Shown here piece after piece: positions 23,640 through 40,800 of a stretch of 64,000 bases of DNA; position 1 is the stretch's first letter, and each line of letters starts with the position of its first letter. The stretch comes from Acanthochromis polyacanthus (lineage: Eukaryota; Chordata; Actinopteri; Pomacentridae). The position numbers and the translations under genes are program-made. The stretch spans positions 18,528,521-18,592,520 of the forward strand of contig NC_067124.1 of the NCBI RefSeq assembly GCF_021347895.1, in the 5' to 3' direction. The notes under the pieces are model-generated. The model ran no database searches. It saw only the letters and a program-made list of their open reading frames with translations, and had not been told where the DNA came from.

Positions 23640-23670
23640 ATAGAATAGAATAGAATAGAATAGACACTTT
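23640..23670. repeat. (AATAG)n microsatellite
   Basis: About five repeats of aatag in the flot1 5' UTR intron, followed by the fish-repeat-like phrase acactttattgtcaacc. Confidence 0.8.
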
Positions 23671-24335
23671 ATTGTCAACCAGAACATACACTAGTTGGTG
23701 TACATTATGACTGAAACTTCGATGCAAAAAGCTGACCAGTGGATTGACAAAAACCAAGCAAAAATTTATTCTAAATCAAAACAATTCCAATATCTACATG
23801 TTATGTATATATAATTAACAATAAAATGTATATTATCATTTTAATGCCATTTATTACCAGTTTATTTTAGGTAGCACCATCCGGGAAGCATTACAGTCCA
23901 AACGTTGTTGTATTTATAATAATTTCGAGACTTACTGATTTCACTCTTGTTTACAGTAACAGTAGTTCACATGACTACTACTGGCATATGTCACCGTCTG
24001 TCATTTTAGCTTCTGTGTTTTTACTGTGGACCTCACCACTCCTCCCTCTCCTAACATCCTTATAACGGAGGTATACTACGTTTTGTCAAATAGTAACTGG
24101 CGCAACAAAAATACACATGTACTCCAATAACAGCTACGCATAGTTGTTAAATGTAAATCGAATGATCTTAGTCAAAGGAAGCTAACTTGCATGCTAACGT
24201 TAGCTAGCTCTTAGGTGGCTCCGGGGTATAATCTGGATGCATAACATCCAAAACACCGTGGGGAAAAAGCCGTCCAGTATTTTCGCTACAAACACACGAT
24301 GGAACACAATGAAGCCATTGTTGAGAAAAACTTAC

Positions 24336-24440
24336 CGATATCTGGGTAGTACAATAGGCAACAACTTTTAAAGAGTAATTCAAGATCGATGTTCTGTTTC
24401 CCGTAACCTGGTATCACAAAAATGTCTGTTTGGAGACGGA
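24336..24440 (-). promoter_or_regulatory. flot1: probable flot1 5' UTR exon and promoter
   Basis: A minus-strand donor GTAAG (plus-strand cttac at 24331-24335) follows an untranslated stretch, placing a non-coding first exon at 24336 and upward. The sequence beyond is CpG-containing. A palindromic gctaacgttagc lies at 24193-24204 inside the following intron. The exon's upper limit is not defined by sequence. Confidence 0.45.
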
Positions 24441-25059
24441 GGGAGGTGTTCTCTGACCACGCCCATGTCCACCAAGATGATGACGTATGTCTGTTGCCAA
24501 CTAGTGGCCGACAGGAGCCTCCATTGTTGTCATATTATCAATGACGTCTATGTGCACTGACATAAACATATAATTGATTTTGCACATTTACGGAAAGGTC
24601 AACAAAAACCATCTTTTCAAACTTTGACTGATTGCACATTATAACTTTACTGGTCTACATCATTTACCTCTTCCCCTTTTTTATCTTTTCTTCTTTCATA
24701 CACTCTAATAACTTCTGTCCAATAATTTGTTACAGCCTCATCCTTTTTTATATAGTGTTCTTGAAAATTTCATTTTGTCCATATAATGTTCTCTGCAATT
24801 TTTGCACTGTGTTTTTAATATATTCTTATATTGTGCTTATACCCCCTTCGAGCTGCTGTGACGGTGAACTTTCCCCACTAAAATGATCTCATATGTATCA
24901 GTTCATGTTCTGTAATTCTAAAATTATTGATAATTTGATCATTTAATAAACTGAATTTGCTCTTGTTTTTACACCCTCGCCTACTGGGATCAGAAACCTG
25001 GCTTAACGCTATAGTGGCCTAATTTAAATGCTTAAAGATTGACATTGTTTCTCCTTAAC
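24441..25059. other. flot1-tubb intergenic, proximal part
   Basis: Divergent promoter interval. AT-rich, with no gene or repeat I can identify in this section. Confidence 0.5.
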
Positions 25060-25502
25060 ATACCATCTGTTATCTTGTCATAATGCAACATTCTGCTGGG
25101 AAACCTTGAGTCCTGACATTCATGTGGATGTTTGACATGTACCACCCACCTAAACACTGCAGGTCAAGCATCCCCCCATGGCAGCAGCAGTCTTTGATGC
25201 CACCCTCAGCAGGACAATGCACCCCGACACACCACAAAAACTGCTCAGGAGTGGCCCAGATAACACAGCAGAACTAAGCTGTTCATCCCGGTTCCACACT
25301 CCCCAGATTTAAATCTTTCTAAACATCTGTGGGCTGTGCCAGGATAAGCCTGATCTAGGTCGGTCCCACCCACAGAATCCACTACCACCATCTCCCCAGA
25401 GGTCCTGTGTCCATGTCCGGCTAGGTTAGAGGAGTTTTAGCAGCAGAAAGGAGACCAACATAATATGAGGAAGGTGGTCATAATGTTAAGCCTGATTAGT
25501 GT
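25060..25502 (+). mobile_element. decayed Tc1-type transposon, 3' half
   Basis: Carries remnants of a Tc1-type catalytic domain. The second aspartate block is readable as QQDNAP (~25208). The later block reads PDLNLSKHLWAV where active elements have PDLNxIEHLWD, so the catalytic glutamate is replaced by lysine. The end is gtggtcataatgttaagcct followed by gattagtgta, typical of this terminal repeat. The 5' half is missing. It lies in the flot1-tubb intergenic region. Confidence 0.7.
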
Positions 25503-25986
25503 ATGTGCATACAAGTTCATTATTAGAATGTGTCAGGAGATGTATTATGGCAAAAGTATACACACACATAGACAAAAAAGGACAACATATAAAACTAAGG
25601 AGCACCTGGTAAACTTGTGGTTCGTTTTCTCAAGTGTCCACAAGTGCATAAATCACATAAAGTGCTTCAAAAGCAGCTACGACAACATTCAACCCCAGGA
25701 TATTCCACTAAAATACCTCAAGATTCTGAGGAGAGGGCCTTAAACTCGCTGACCCCATCTTCTCTCAGGCTCCAGTGATTTTTCTGCCTTCTGTTTCTCT
25801 CATTACGAGGAGATAAAGTGATGATTAGTCATTCTCCTCTGATCCCAAAAACAACTGTGATGCATCTTACTGGGTGCTTGTTCACACCAGCTGGTAAAAG
25901 TCTGGGTAATCTCTCTTTTTCATTTCCACTCTGCTCTGCAGCAGCGTGGCTCCTCCTCCTATCTCTGGGTCGGTCGGTGCTCTCAG

Positions 25987-26077
25987 CCAATCCCCGGTGG
26001 CGGCAGCTGTGCCTCGGTGTGGCCCCTCCTGCTGCCCATCCCCATCCCCTCTCTGGAAGCGCTCCAGCCTTATAAAT
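25987..26077 (+). promoter_or_regulatory. tubb: tubb core promoter: CCAAT box and TATA box
   Basis: CCAAT at 25987-25991 in a GC-rich stretch and TATAAAT at 26071-26077, about 100 bp before the start codon. Transcription would start near 26100. The following ATG at 26174 is preceded by a short leader with no upstream ATG. Confidence 0.75.
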
Positions 26078-26173
26078 CCATTGTCCGCTACGCTCGTTTA
26101 AGTCTACGGTCGGCTCCTCTCGCCCATCCAGTCACGTTTTATTGCTCGTCGTTGTAAAACTTTTGCATCCATA

Positions 26174-30440
<4,267 letters not shown>

Positions 30441-30591
30441 ACTTGCAAATCTCAAGGTCAAGATATCATTGCCAAAACAAACAAAAAACAAAAAGGAACG
30501 ACAACAAGTAACTAAGGAACCAACATAGTGTCAAGAGCATTGCTAGAATCAAACTTTAGCGTACAGTAGATATCCCTTGTCATTCAATGCA

Positions 30592-30597
30592 AATAAA
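30592..30597 (+). terminator. tubb polyadenylation signal
   Basis: AATAAA 152 bases after the stop codon, giving a short 3' UTR. Confidence 0.8.
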
Positions 30598-30615
30598 GTT
30601 GGCAAATGAAAACTG

Positions 30616-31480
30616 TTTTCCTTTCATTCTTGTTTATGTGTAAATAAATCACTTTTTTGATAACACATGAACTATAATTCAGCCATAAAATTTCAATCAA
30701 TTTCAAGTAACTGTAAGAGAATAAAAATCACGGGTGAGATCCATAGTTTTTTAGAAGGCGATGATGCATTCATTCACAGCTCCATGTTGGCATGTTGGAG
30801 TTTGGCCTGCACACGTTCTCAACAGCTGCTTCAGTTGTCATTGGTTCTATGAGCATCAAAGTATAAAATACCCTAGTAAGGGATTATATCCATCTAACTA
30901 ATTGCAACATAAAGGTCAGTGCAGTTCTATTCACTTTTATCTTTGCACCAAGCCACACTCCCAAAACTATCTCTGAGTGGGCGAGCAGACATTCCTAAGA
31001 ACATATGTTCATTGCTGCACCCCAACAGCAACTTATTAAAGCAGCAAAGGTGTTGGCTGATTAAAATACTATTCTTTATATTTAAACCAACAGTATTATT
31101 TGGAATGCTTTAACTTTGAGGGGATTTTTAAAAAAAAGAAGACATTTCATATTCCTGAATTTGCATTAAAAATCCTCTAGAGAGAGCAGTGTTACATAGA
31201 AATTCAGGATCTATCACCACCATCATGCTTTTTGCTTTGATGCTCATTGTAAGTGGTTTTACTGTATTTGTTCAAAGTCCTCAGAGTAGTATCGTAATAT
31301 TAAATGCATGTAAAATGAGCTGCTGGACAAACTTTGTGTTTTCTTTATGGTTTGTTAAATATATTAATTGGGAGATATGAAACACAAAGCTAAATTGTCT
31401 ACTTTTCATACCAGAAGCTGTTTCAGGACAAGGCCTCAATAATGGCGCCCAAGTTATCATGTATGTGCGTTTTTAATGCA
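30616..31480. other. tubb-mdc1 intergenic, first part
   Basis: AT-rich, with only short ORFs. No repeat or gene recognised up to the Tc1 element at 31483. Confidence 0.5.
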
Positions 31481-31482
31481 TA

Positions 31483-33437
31483 CACTCAACAAAAATACAA
31501 ACGCAACACTTGTTTTTGCTCCCATTTTTTATGAGATGAACTCAAAGATCTAAAACTTTTTCCACATACACAATATCACCATTTCTCTCAAATATTGTTG
31601 ACAAATCTGTCTAAATCTGTGATAGTGAGCACTTCTCCTTTGCTGAGATAATCCATCCCACCTCACAGGTATGCCATATCAAGATGCTGATTAGTGCACA
31701 GGTGTGCCTTAGACTGCCCACAATAAAAGGACACTCTGAAAGTTGCAGTTTTATCACGCAGCACAATGCCACAGCTATCGCAAGATTTGAGGGAGCGTGC
31801 AATTGGCACACTGACAGCAGGAGTGTCAACCAGAGCTGTTGCTGGTGTATTGAATGTTCATTTATCTACCGCAAGCCGTCTCCAAAGGCGTTTCAGAGAA
31901 TTTGGCAGTACATCAAACCAGCCTCACAACTGCAGACCACGTGTAACCACACCAGCCCAGGACCTCCACATCCAGCATGTTCACCTCCAAGATGGTCTGA
32001 GACCAGCCACTCGGACAGCTGCTGAAACAATCGATTTGCATAACCAAAGAATTTCTGCACAAACTGTCAGAAACCGTCTCAGGGAAGCTCATCTGCATGC
32101 TCGTCATCCTCATCGGGGTCTCCGCCTGACTCCAGTTCGTCGTCGTAACCTACATGAGTGGGTGTTACGTCCTTGAGAACCAGGGGATGAAGGGAGTAAC
32201 AAATGCACAGAAAGCTGGGTAAAGAGACAGGGAAGACAGATTGTGTAGCGGACAAATTATTTTACAGAACAAAAAAAAAAAAAAAAAAAAGGTTCAGCAC
32301 AAGGCCAGCATATTAACGCCAAACTGCCCCAAAATCAAAACACCAGATTGTAGCAGAACACGAGACATCGAAACCACGCTTTAACAGCTGATCTGGCCCA
32401 CTGGCCCCGATGATCAGGTTTGCTCATCATTTAACCATTTCCGGCTGATGGTATGGCACCACAGCTGCTCCTAGCCACTCCCACCGGGTATAACCTGAGA
32501 CATAGAACATAAAAAAAAGACGGGAGAGAACAGGAACAAAAACACAACCTACCCCATCTGCATACAAACGCATCAAGGAATGGAACAGTGGGCAAATGCT
32601 CACATTCGATGGCGTCTGGCACGTTGGAGAGGTGTTCTCTTCACGGATGAATCCTGGTTTACACTGTTCAGGGCAGACAGTGTGTGGCGTTGTGTGGGTG
32701 AGCGGTTTTCTGATGTCAGTGTTGTGAATGGAGTGGCCCATGGTGGCGGTGGGGTTATGGTATGGGCAGGCGTCTGTTATGGATGAAGAACACAGGTGCA
32801 TTTTGTTGATGGCATTTTGAATGCACAGAGATACCGTGACGAGATCCTGAGGCCCATTGTTGTGCCATACATCCAAGAGCATCACCTCATGTTGCAGCAG
32901 GATAATGCACGGCCCTATGTTGCAAAGATCTGTACACAATTGTTGGTGTAGTATCTGACCAGAGAAACCACAACATTGGAAACTGAAAACATCCCAGTTC
33001 TTGCATGGCCAGCATACTCACCAGACATGCCACCCATTGAGCATGTTTGGGATGCTCTGGATTGATGTATTCGACAGCGTGTACCAGTTCCCGCCAATAT
33101 CCAGCAACTTCGCACAGCCATTGAAGACGAGTGGGAACCCCCCCAATAAAACAAAACTGCACCTTTCAGAGTGGCCTTTTATTGTGGGCAGTCTAAGGCA
33201 CACCTGTGCACTAATCATGGTGTCTAATCAGCATCTTGATATGGCACACCTGTGAGGTGGGATGGATTATCTCAGCAAAGGAAAAGTGCTCACTATCACA
33301 GATTTAGACAGATTTGTCAACAATATTTGAGAGAAATGTTGATATTGTGTATGTGGAAAAAGTTTTAGATCTTTGAGTTCATCTCCTAAAAAATGGGAGC
33401 AAAAACAAAAGTGTTGTGTTTATATTTTTGTTGGGTG
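31483..33437 (+). mobile_element. full-length but dead Tc1/mariner transposon interrupted by a solo LTR
   Basis: Ends are cactcaacaaaaatacaaac and the inverse of atatttttgttgggtg, inside TA dinucleotides at 31481-31482 and 33438-33439. Subterminal inverted repeats match over ~200 bp (tgagttcatct..., gacaaatctgtctaaatctg). The transposase starts at ATG 31766 with MPQLSQDLRERAIG and a paired-type helix-turn-helix. It continues after the LTR with FTDESWF (first Asp), LQQDNARPYVAK (second Asp) and PIEHVWDALD (Glu). In-frame stops occur after VCYG, after the ICTQLLV block, after DALD and after EWEPPQ. The mutations are unevenly placed in the 3' half. Confidence 0.93.
32163..32587. mobile_element. 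solo LTR (425 bp) inserted in the Tc1 transposase
   Basis: Begins TGTTACGTCC and ends GGAACA (TG...CA) with a perfect 5-base duplication gtggg at 32158-32162 and 32588-32592. Removing the LTR and one gtggg rejoins the Tc1 transposase frame exactly. It contains a 20-base poly-A run at 32271-32290. There is no internal region, so it is a recombination remnant of an LTR retrotransposon. The family (Gypsy or other) and strand are not determined. Confidence 0.85.
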
Positions 33438-33839
33438 TATATTCCCTTATAACATTGCCCTATCTATTTGACATAACCCAGTAATCAAGTCTTGTGTCAA
33501 GGATATTCTTTTACATTATATTATATATAAGTGAAAATTAATTTGCAGTTCAACTTAAACATGCAAAAGACTGGACAGCATTTGACAGCAAAATAAGCAT
33601 GAAGGTAATTTATTTTATTTTATTTTATTTAAAAAAACGGCCCTAAACTAGTGGATGTTACACTTGTGAGTAAATGTGATTATTTTATTTACCCATTCTT
33701 TTTATACAATTGTCGTGGGCCATACAAATCTGTGTAAGTTATCACGACGGGTAAGTTCAAACCACAGTACTACCTCCCTGTCCGCCATTTCTACGTGGAT
33801 GTACGGCGCGGAATTTTATTTTTTTGGTCCTATCAGAGG

Positions 33840-34007
33840 CGTCTTAAGAGTTTCGACTAACCAATGGCACCGGAGTCAAGTATGAGTGACAGTTACATTA
33901 GCCAATCGCTTGCATCAAACACGCCTTTTTGGGGGCGCGATCAGTTCTTTCCGGATATGCATGTTCTTTTTGTTTATTTCCACTTAGACAAGCCAAGGCA
34001 AGTTCAG
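33840..34007 (+). promoter_or_regulatory. mdc1: probable mdc1 promoter and non-coding first exon
   Basis: CpG-bearing region with CCAAT at 33861-33865 and at 33902-33906. A donor-like cag|GTGGGT ends a possible first exon at 34007. The coding exon at 34845 begins with only two untranslated bases after its acceptor, which requires an upstream non-coding exon. The exact start is not visible. Confidence 0.45.
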
Positions 34008-34454
34008 GTGGGTAGAGTTGTAGCATATAATGTTTCATTTTGGAATATATGCTTAGTTTGCAATATATATGAATGTTAGAAAAGTTATGTCGTGATATTA
34101 ATTCGTGATATTGACGTTTGAATTTCCCAATTTCTGTTTTCACGTCAGTTGGAAGTTGGATTGTTGCAACGTGATTTTGCTGGAAATATTCATACACTTT
34201 TGATCAAATTTGTTATCAGCGTTGCTTAACGCTCTCTCGATCATTGCCACAAATCAAATGATAGCAAGAATACAAGGAAAAAGTACCGTTGACCCGTTAA
34301 CAGTCCACGATGAACGTTCAGTTAGCGTTAGATTGTAAATTAGCCACTCAAGCTAACGTTAGCTGCATGACACGGCTAACTAATACTTAGGTATTCAAGG
34401 CTTTGTGGGTGAACTAGACGATCACATTACAGTCTACAGAGCAAATATAATTGT

Positions 34455-34730
34455 GTATATTGATTGATTGATTTCTTTATTTTCGTGTCATGCACAAAGT
34501 GTGCCCAGCCCTCATGGGTTTACAAGACACCAATATACCAGCATTGCAGCAGAATGCATCCAAAACAACACAATATTCTACTGCTCAATCCTTGAACAAA
34601 ATATGTTGCATTTTATCCCAGGCCTGGCAAATAAATTCTGCCATGAAAAAAAATCCTCTTCTATAACATAACTCTAGTTTTTCATGGTCATCCAACCAAA
34701 AGAAATCAAAATAAAGAGGACATCTTACTG
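34455..34730. repeat. teleost interspersed repeat (mdc1 first intron)
   Basis: Starts with an attgattgattgatt run, then tttctttattttcgtgtcatgcac and agcccatgggtttacaag-like phrases that recur in fish genomes as a LINE 3'-end type repeat. The family name is uncertain. Confidence 0.5.
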
Positions 34731-34846
34731 AAAAGTACCTCTCTTACATCTTCATATACAGGACAGTAAAACTCAAAGTGAACCTCATTCTCAACTTACA
34801 GTAAATGATTATGTATAGCAGTAATTTTGTCTTGCTGTTGTTAGAC

Positions 34847-37800
34847 ATGGATGCTACGCAGGTGATCAGTGACTCAACCTTGGAGTCTGATGAGGAAGAA
34901 AATGAAGAGAACGGTGACAATCCGAGGGGACGACCTGTGGCGAAGCTGTGCATCCTCAAAAACGAGCATATCTCTGAGACAGGTGATTGTTAATTTATAC
35001 AGTCCATCAGACATACACGATTGCCCTTGGCTATGTATTTCTCATAATAAATGCTCTCTACCTCCCAGAGTTGCCCCTGTTTTTGGGAGATAATATGCTT
35101 GGCCGTGACCCCAACACCTGCACCCTGCCCTTGTCAGCAGCCTCTGTGTCCAAGCAGCATGCGATCATCTGCATCTCAGTCTACAGGGGAAGAGGTCGTC
35201 ACGCTGAAGATGAGATGGAGGCTTTGCTTTGGGACCTCGGGAGCACCAATGGGACCCGTAAGGGCCACCTAAAGCTGACTCCTAATGTACGCTATGCCCT
35301 CAGTGGAGGTGACAGTTTGGTGGTGGCGGACATCCCATGTCAGTATGTCATCTGCGGCGTGGATTCAGTAGTGTCTTCTCAAGAGGACATGAGGACTACA
35401 GTGAGCAGAAATCCGAGTGTGAAGGCCAGCGTGACAGATGATTTGAGAGTAAAGGAAGGTGACACGTGCACAGGCAGTGAAAAACGTGTTAATGGAGGTA
35501 CAAAGCCCAGGGTTTCACAAACAAAGACACCTGTCAGAGCCAGTTGCCTGTCCTTTGAGCAAACTCCAACCCACCCACAGCAGACCCTGGTCCCAGAATC
35601 TGAGTCAGACTCAGATGGCGAAACAGCAGGAGGAGGAGAAAGAAGACACGTGGCTCTTGGTATGTAAATTGAGTAAATAGTCAGAGAGGTCAAGCTCCAT
35701 TTTTGTATCTGATGTGTTATAATTCATCTTTATTCTCTTCTACAGTGTCTGAGTCAGACTCCCACAAGTCCAGTCCCATTTGTTCTACATTTGTTAGTCC
35801 TACAAATAAAGTCATTCCTGAAAGGTATCTATGTAACAAACAGCTTTTTAAATTATATGTATGTGAACATTTATAGTACTGGCTTAACCCCTGATTTTAA
35901 TACTCATCACCTTGTTTTCCGCTGCTTTACAGTGAAGATGAAAGTCCCATCACACCGTCATCCTCCTCCACTAAAAATAGACCATGCAAACATGTCAGCC
36001 TCAGCACTGAGGAGACAGATGTAGATTTGGGGCGACAGCAGCCGAAGAAAAAAGTGACACTTGAACTTGTGGATGACAGTGAAGCAGAGGAAGAAAGGGA
36101 GGAAGAAAGAGCAGCACAGCGAGGGACAGAGTCTAAGGAAGGTGGAGAAAATGTCACAATGACACAGGAAAACAATGATTGTACAGGGGAAGATGAATTG
36201 CCTGTGTCTACACCAGCAGTCTTCACAGATTGCATTCCTGCTTTTGACATTGACAGTGACACTGATATGGAGGAAGAGGAGGAAGGGGTGGCGTCTGCAG
36301 GTCCTTCAGGTTTGAATATAAACCAACAAGTTGATCAGCCACCAAATACAGTTCAGTTTCACATGGATAGTGACACAGACATTGAAGAGGATCATGATAT
36401 CCTCGATAAAGTGCCCTCCTCTGATGAGACCACCAAACCTCCTCACTGTAGTTCCGTTATTCAGCCAGAGGACGTCGGCACAGACAGTAACACTGATGTG
36501 GATGAGGACGCTGATGTTTTGGCAGATGCAGCCATGAAAGCAAAACCAGCATCATTTCAGACCGCACAGATCGCTGACTCTGCTTCTTCAATGCAGATAC
36601 AAGACTCCCACCTAGACAGCGGCACAGATGTTGATGAGGAGGAAGAAGAAGGTGAATGTAAAACTCAAAAAACAGATGAAACACTCAACAAATTAGACAT
36701 GAAGGTCATAAGGCCTGAATCTGCCGCTGCTGCTCCTCACAGCCTGCATGCAGACACCGATAATGAAACTGCTTCTTCCATTAGTGAACCCACAGTAGCT
36801 GTTAGAGAATCATGCAGCAGCGCAAATACAGGAGCTGTTTTGGATGTTCTGTCTGACAGTGATACCGATGTGGAAGATAATCCTCCTGTGGGTGTACCGG
36901 CTGCTGTCACAGCCTGTAAAACATCAGACGCTCTTCAGTCAGATTTGGATGCTGACACAGATGTGGATGAATCTGGCATGCCTCCTGCTGGGGACAGGGC
37001 CAGTCTTCCTCACCTTAGAGTGGACAGTGACAAAGACGTGGAGGATAAGGAGGCTGGTTCTGAAGAGACGGGGGAGGACCGGATTCCTAACCTGCACAGA
37101 GAAAATACACCTGGGTTTCTGGTTCCACTTCTGCCGAACTGCTCTACTCCTATACTGCTGTCAGGTAATCACTCACTCTGTGTTCAAATGAGAACGAAAT
37201 GGAGCAAATTCAGACTGCAACTATGTGATGTGTTCTTATAGGTTGTTTTATTTGACCCACAGTCCAAACAATCCCTAAAGATGCTGACATATATGACATA
37301 GAAAAGCACTGAACAATTAGGAACTGAAGGACCTATTGGCATTTTTGCTTGAAAATTCAGCTATTAGTTGCAAATGTAATTTTGCTGTTGATTGACTAAT
37401 TCATTCCTTAATTCATTGACTAACTTTGAGAAGAAATCAAAGAAATGACATTCATTTATAAAATATTACTGTTTCAAAAATGTTCTGTTTTATTGCCGCA
37501 GTATTTAATGTGTACTTTCCTTACGTTAAGTTTCTGCATTTTATGAATCCTTTATTCGTGTGTCTCAGTGCAACAGTGCTAACTGCACAAACAAACTGAA
37601 CAACAACTGTGTCTAAGAGAATGATACAGACATTCATTTGTTTAATAAAACCATTTCATGCATTTCAATGACAGAACTAGCTTGTCATGGGCCGCAGTGG
37701 TTGGCATGGGTACCTCACAGCTTGAAAGTCCCGGGTTTGATTCCTAACCTGGACTGGCAACCTGTACAGGCTGCCTTTGCCCTTGTCAGCTGGGGATAGG

Positions 37801-40800
37801 CCCCCGTTACCCTACAGCAGATAAAGCAGTGTATAGATATATGGATTGATGGACAAGCTTTTCATGTTATAGGGGGATATTTAATTCACAAATACTTCGA
37901 ATGCAATCAAGGCAAAAAACACACACACATATCCAGAATAAGAAAAAATAAATACTATGACATAAAAGCAAACAAGAACAACTTTTTTTGCCATTTGCAT
38001 TTCAAATAGACAGAGGTCAGAGCATCGTCTTATAAATGACTCAAGCTATCAAGAGATGTAAGATAGGATTGGCTCTTCATATAACTAATGAAGGAAAACC
38101 AGTTATATATCGATTGTAAGTGATTTGTATAAAAAGGACCCGTGTTTCTGAAATCTGAAAACATATGTATCACGACCTCCTTGCTCCGCTGTGCAAATTG
38201 TTTGGTGTTTTTACGATGAGATCAAAGTTAGTTCAATTTGCTTGATTTCAAAAGGGGAGTCAGAAGACAAGATCTAAGGTTTTCTCAATTCCTTCTTCAG
38301 GTCCATGTAGACGCGAGCAAATTGTTTTTAATACAGTGTCTGTTGATGAAATAGTGGGAACATTGCAGAGAAAATTTGTCTTTGACTTTAAATTTACTGT
38401 ATGTTGTCATCTTTGTCTCCCAGCTGCATCATCTGGAGGATTGTCTTCCTGTTCGGACATCCAGGAAGATGCAGACTTTGCGGTGGCTGAGACGCAGGCC
38501 TTTACACTCGAGGCATCCGATTATGAAGAAGACCAGACCAGCAGCAGAGGGGAATCTGTACAGCTGGGATTATCTGACAGCAGTCCCCTGCAGTGTCAGA
38601 ACCAAACTCTGGCTACAGAGGCCACTCAGCCTTTTTTCTTTGTGGAAGGAGATGTGATTTCAGAAGATACCAGTACACGTGCAGCAGTTTCAGCTGCAGA
38701 CAGACTTCCTGCAGAGGATGATTTGCACTCAGAGCTTACCCAGGCCCATGGAGAAAGTGAGGACTCTGACAGATGTTCGGTTGCATCTAAAAAAGAAGAA
38801 AGTCAGTCAGATTTGGCCCTAGAAGCAACCCAAGCATATATTTCAGTACTCGACATTGATCCAGATGACAATACAAACCAAGATGAGGTACAGAACACTC
38901 CTGCTACTGAGACACCTCCCATTGTATCTACTTTTGCTTTTGCTGAAACACAACCAATGTCTTTCCATATTGAAGAGAATACTTTGGCAACGGACAATTC
39001 TGCTTGCTCTGTACAGCAAGTTAACCCCCGAACACAGACTGAAACGGAAGAGAGGGAAGAACATGGGGAGGACGCTCACCCACAGGAGAGGAACCACAGT
39101 GAAGCTCAGTATCTCGCCGCAACTCAGCCCATCTGTACAAGCAGCAATGAAGAAAGCGATGACGATTCATTCCCAGGTCCACGAAGAAGAAAAACAAAGC
39201 CGCTGCAGCTTTCAGAGGAACAATCACAATGCCTCATTGAGAGGGAGGAAAACGGGAAGGACGCTCACCCACAGGAGAGGAACCACAGTGAAGCTCAGTA
39301 TCTGGCCGCAACTCAGCCCATCTGTACAAGCAGCAATGAAGACAGCGATGACGATTCATTTCCAGGTCCGCGAAAAAGAAAAGCGAAGCCGCTGCAGCTT
39401 TCAGAGGAACAAACACAATGCCTCATTGATTCTAATGCTGATGGAAGTCAGGCCACCGTTAAAAGCGAAGATGATGAAAGTGGCGATATGGACTTGATGC
39501 CAGGTCCCAAAAAGCAGAAGACGAAGCAACATGAAGAGGAGACACAGCCTTCCACTAGTTCTAATGTCTCTGCTGTTGAAGCCAAGCCAGTAGTGACAAG
39601 TAAAGAACAGGACAGTGATGGCTCAATTCCACGTCCACAAAGAAGAACGGTAAAGCAGCGTCATCTTAAAGCTGAAAACCAACCAGTAGCTACATGTGGA
39701 GATGATGATGCAGACTCCGCGCTGAGCCCACGAAAACGGAAAGCAAAGCATCTTGAAGACGAGACACAGCTTGTCACTAGTAATGAAGTCTTTGCTGATG
39801 ATGTCTCGACTCCAGTTCTGCCAAAAAGAAAAGCTACGCTGCATCTTGAAGAGGAGACACAGCCTCTCACAAGTTCTGAAGTCTCTGCTGTTGAATCCCA
39901 GCCCTTACGTACATGTACTGGTGAGCAAAGTGATGGAGCGGACGTGATTGCATGCCTACAAAAAAGAAAAGCAAACTCATTGCAACTTGAAGATGAGAAA
40001 ACACAGCCTTCCACTAGTTCTGATGTCCCTTCTGTTGAAACCCAGCCAATAGTGACAAGTAAAGAACAGGACGGTGATGATGATGACTCACTTTCAGGTC
40101 CACAAAGCAGAACAGTAAAGCAGCTTAATCTTACAGAAGATGGCAAACAACAGCTCCTAAATTCTGAACCCTCTGCTGCTGAAAACCAACCAGTAGCTAC
40201 ACGTGAAGGTGATGATGCAGATTCAGTGCTGGGCCCACGAAAACGGAAAGCAAAGCGTTGTGAAGATAAAACACAGCTCCTCACTAGGAATGAAGTCTTT
40301 GCTGATGACGACTCTACTCCAGTTCTGCCCAAAGAAAAGCTGCTTTGCAACTTGAAGAAGAGGAGATGCAGCCAGAGATGTCTACTGTTGATACTCAGCC
40401 TGTAAAGATAAAAACTGGCCTCAAGTCTCAGAAAGGAAAAGGGATGGAATCTACAGCAGAAACCACTAGAGCCAGTGCTAGAAATTTAAGAACATCAAGA
40501 TCAAGAGAAGGGGAAGAGCAGGCAGCGTGTTCTGTACCTCCAAAGAGACAGACAAGAGGTGGGAATAAAACCTTGCAAAATACCAAAGATTTCAGAGGAA
40601 AAGGCAGGTCTGATGATGAGAACAACGGGGAAGAGGTAAAGCAGGCAAAGCAGGCCCGAGGAAAGAAAAACACGAGGCAACAGAAAGATGGCAATGGAGA
40701 GAAAGAAATGGTTGGAATGGAAGAAAAGAAACGTTCTGTAAATAAAAGCGAACAAAAAGAAGGGAAACAACAACAAGAGAGAGAAAAAACTGAGAAGGAA

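Noticed and set aside
39661..40350. 229-codon minus-strand Ser/Arg/Cys-rich ORF in mdc1
   Set aside because: Shadow of the repetitive mdc1 giant exon on the other strand; composition follows the repeats.
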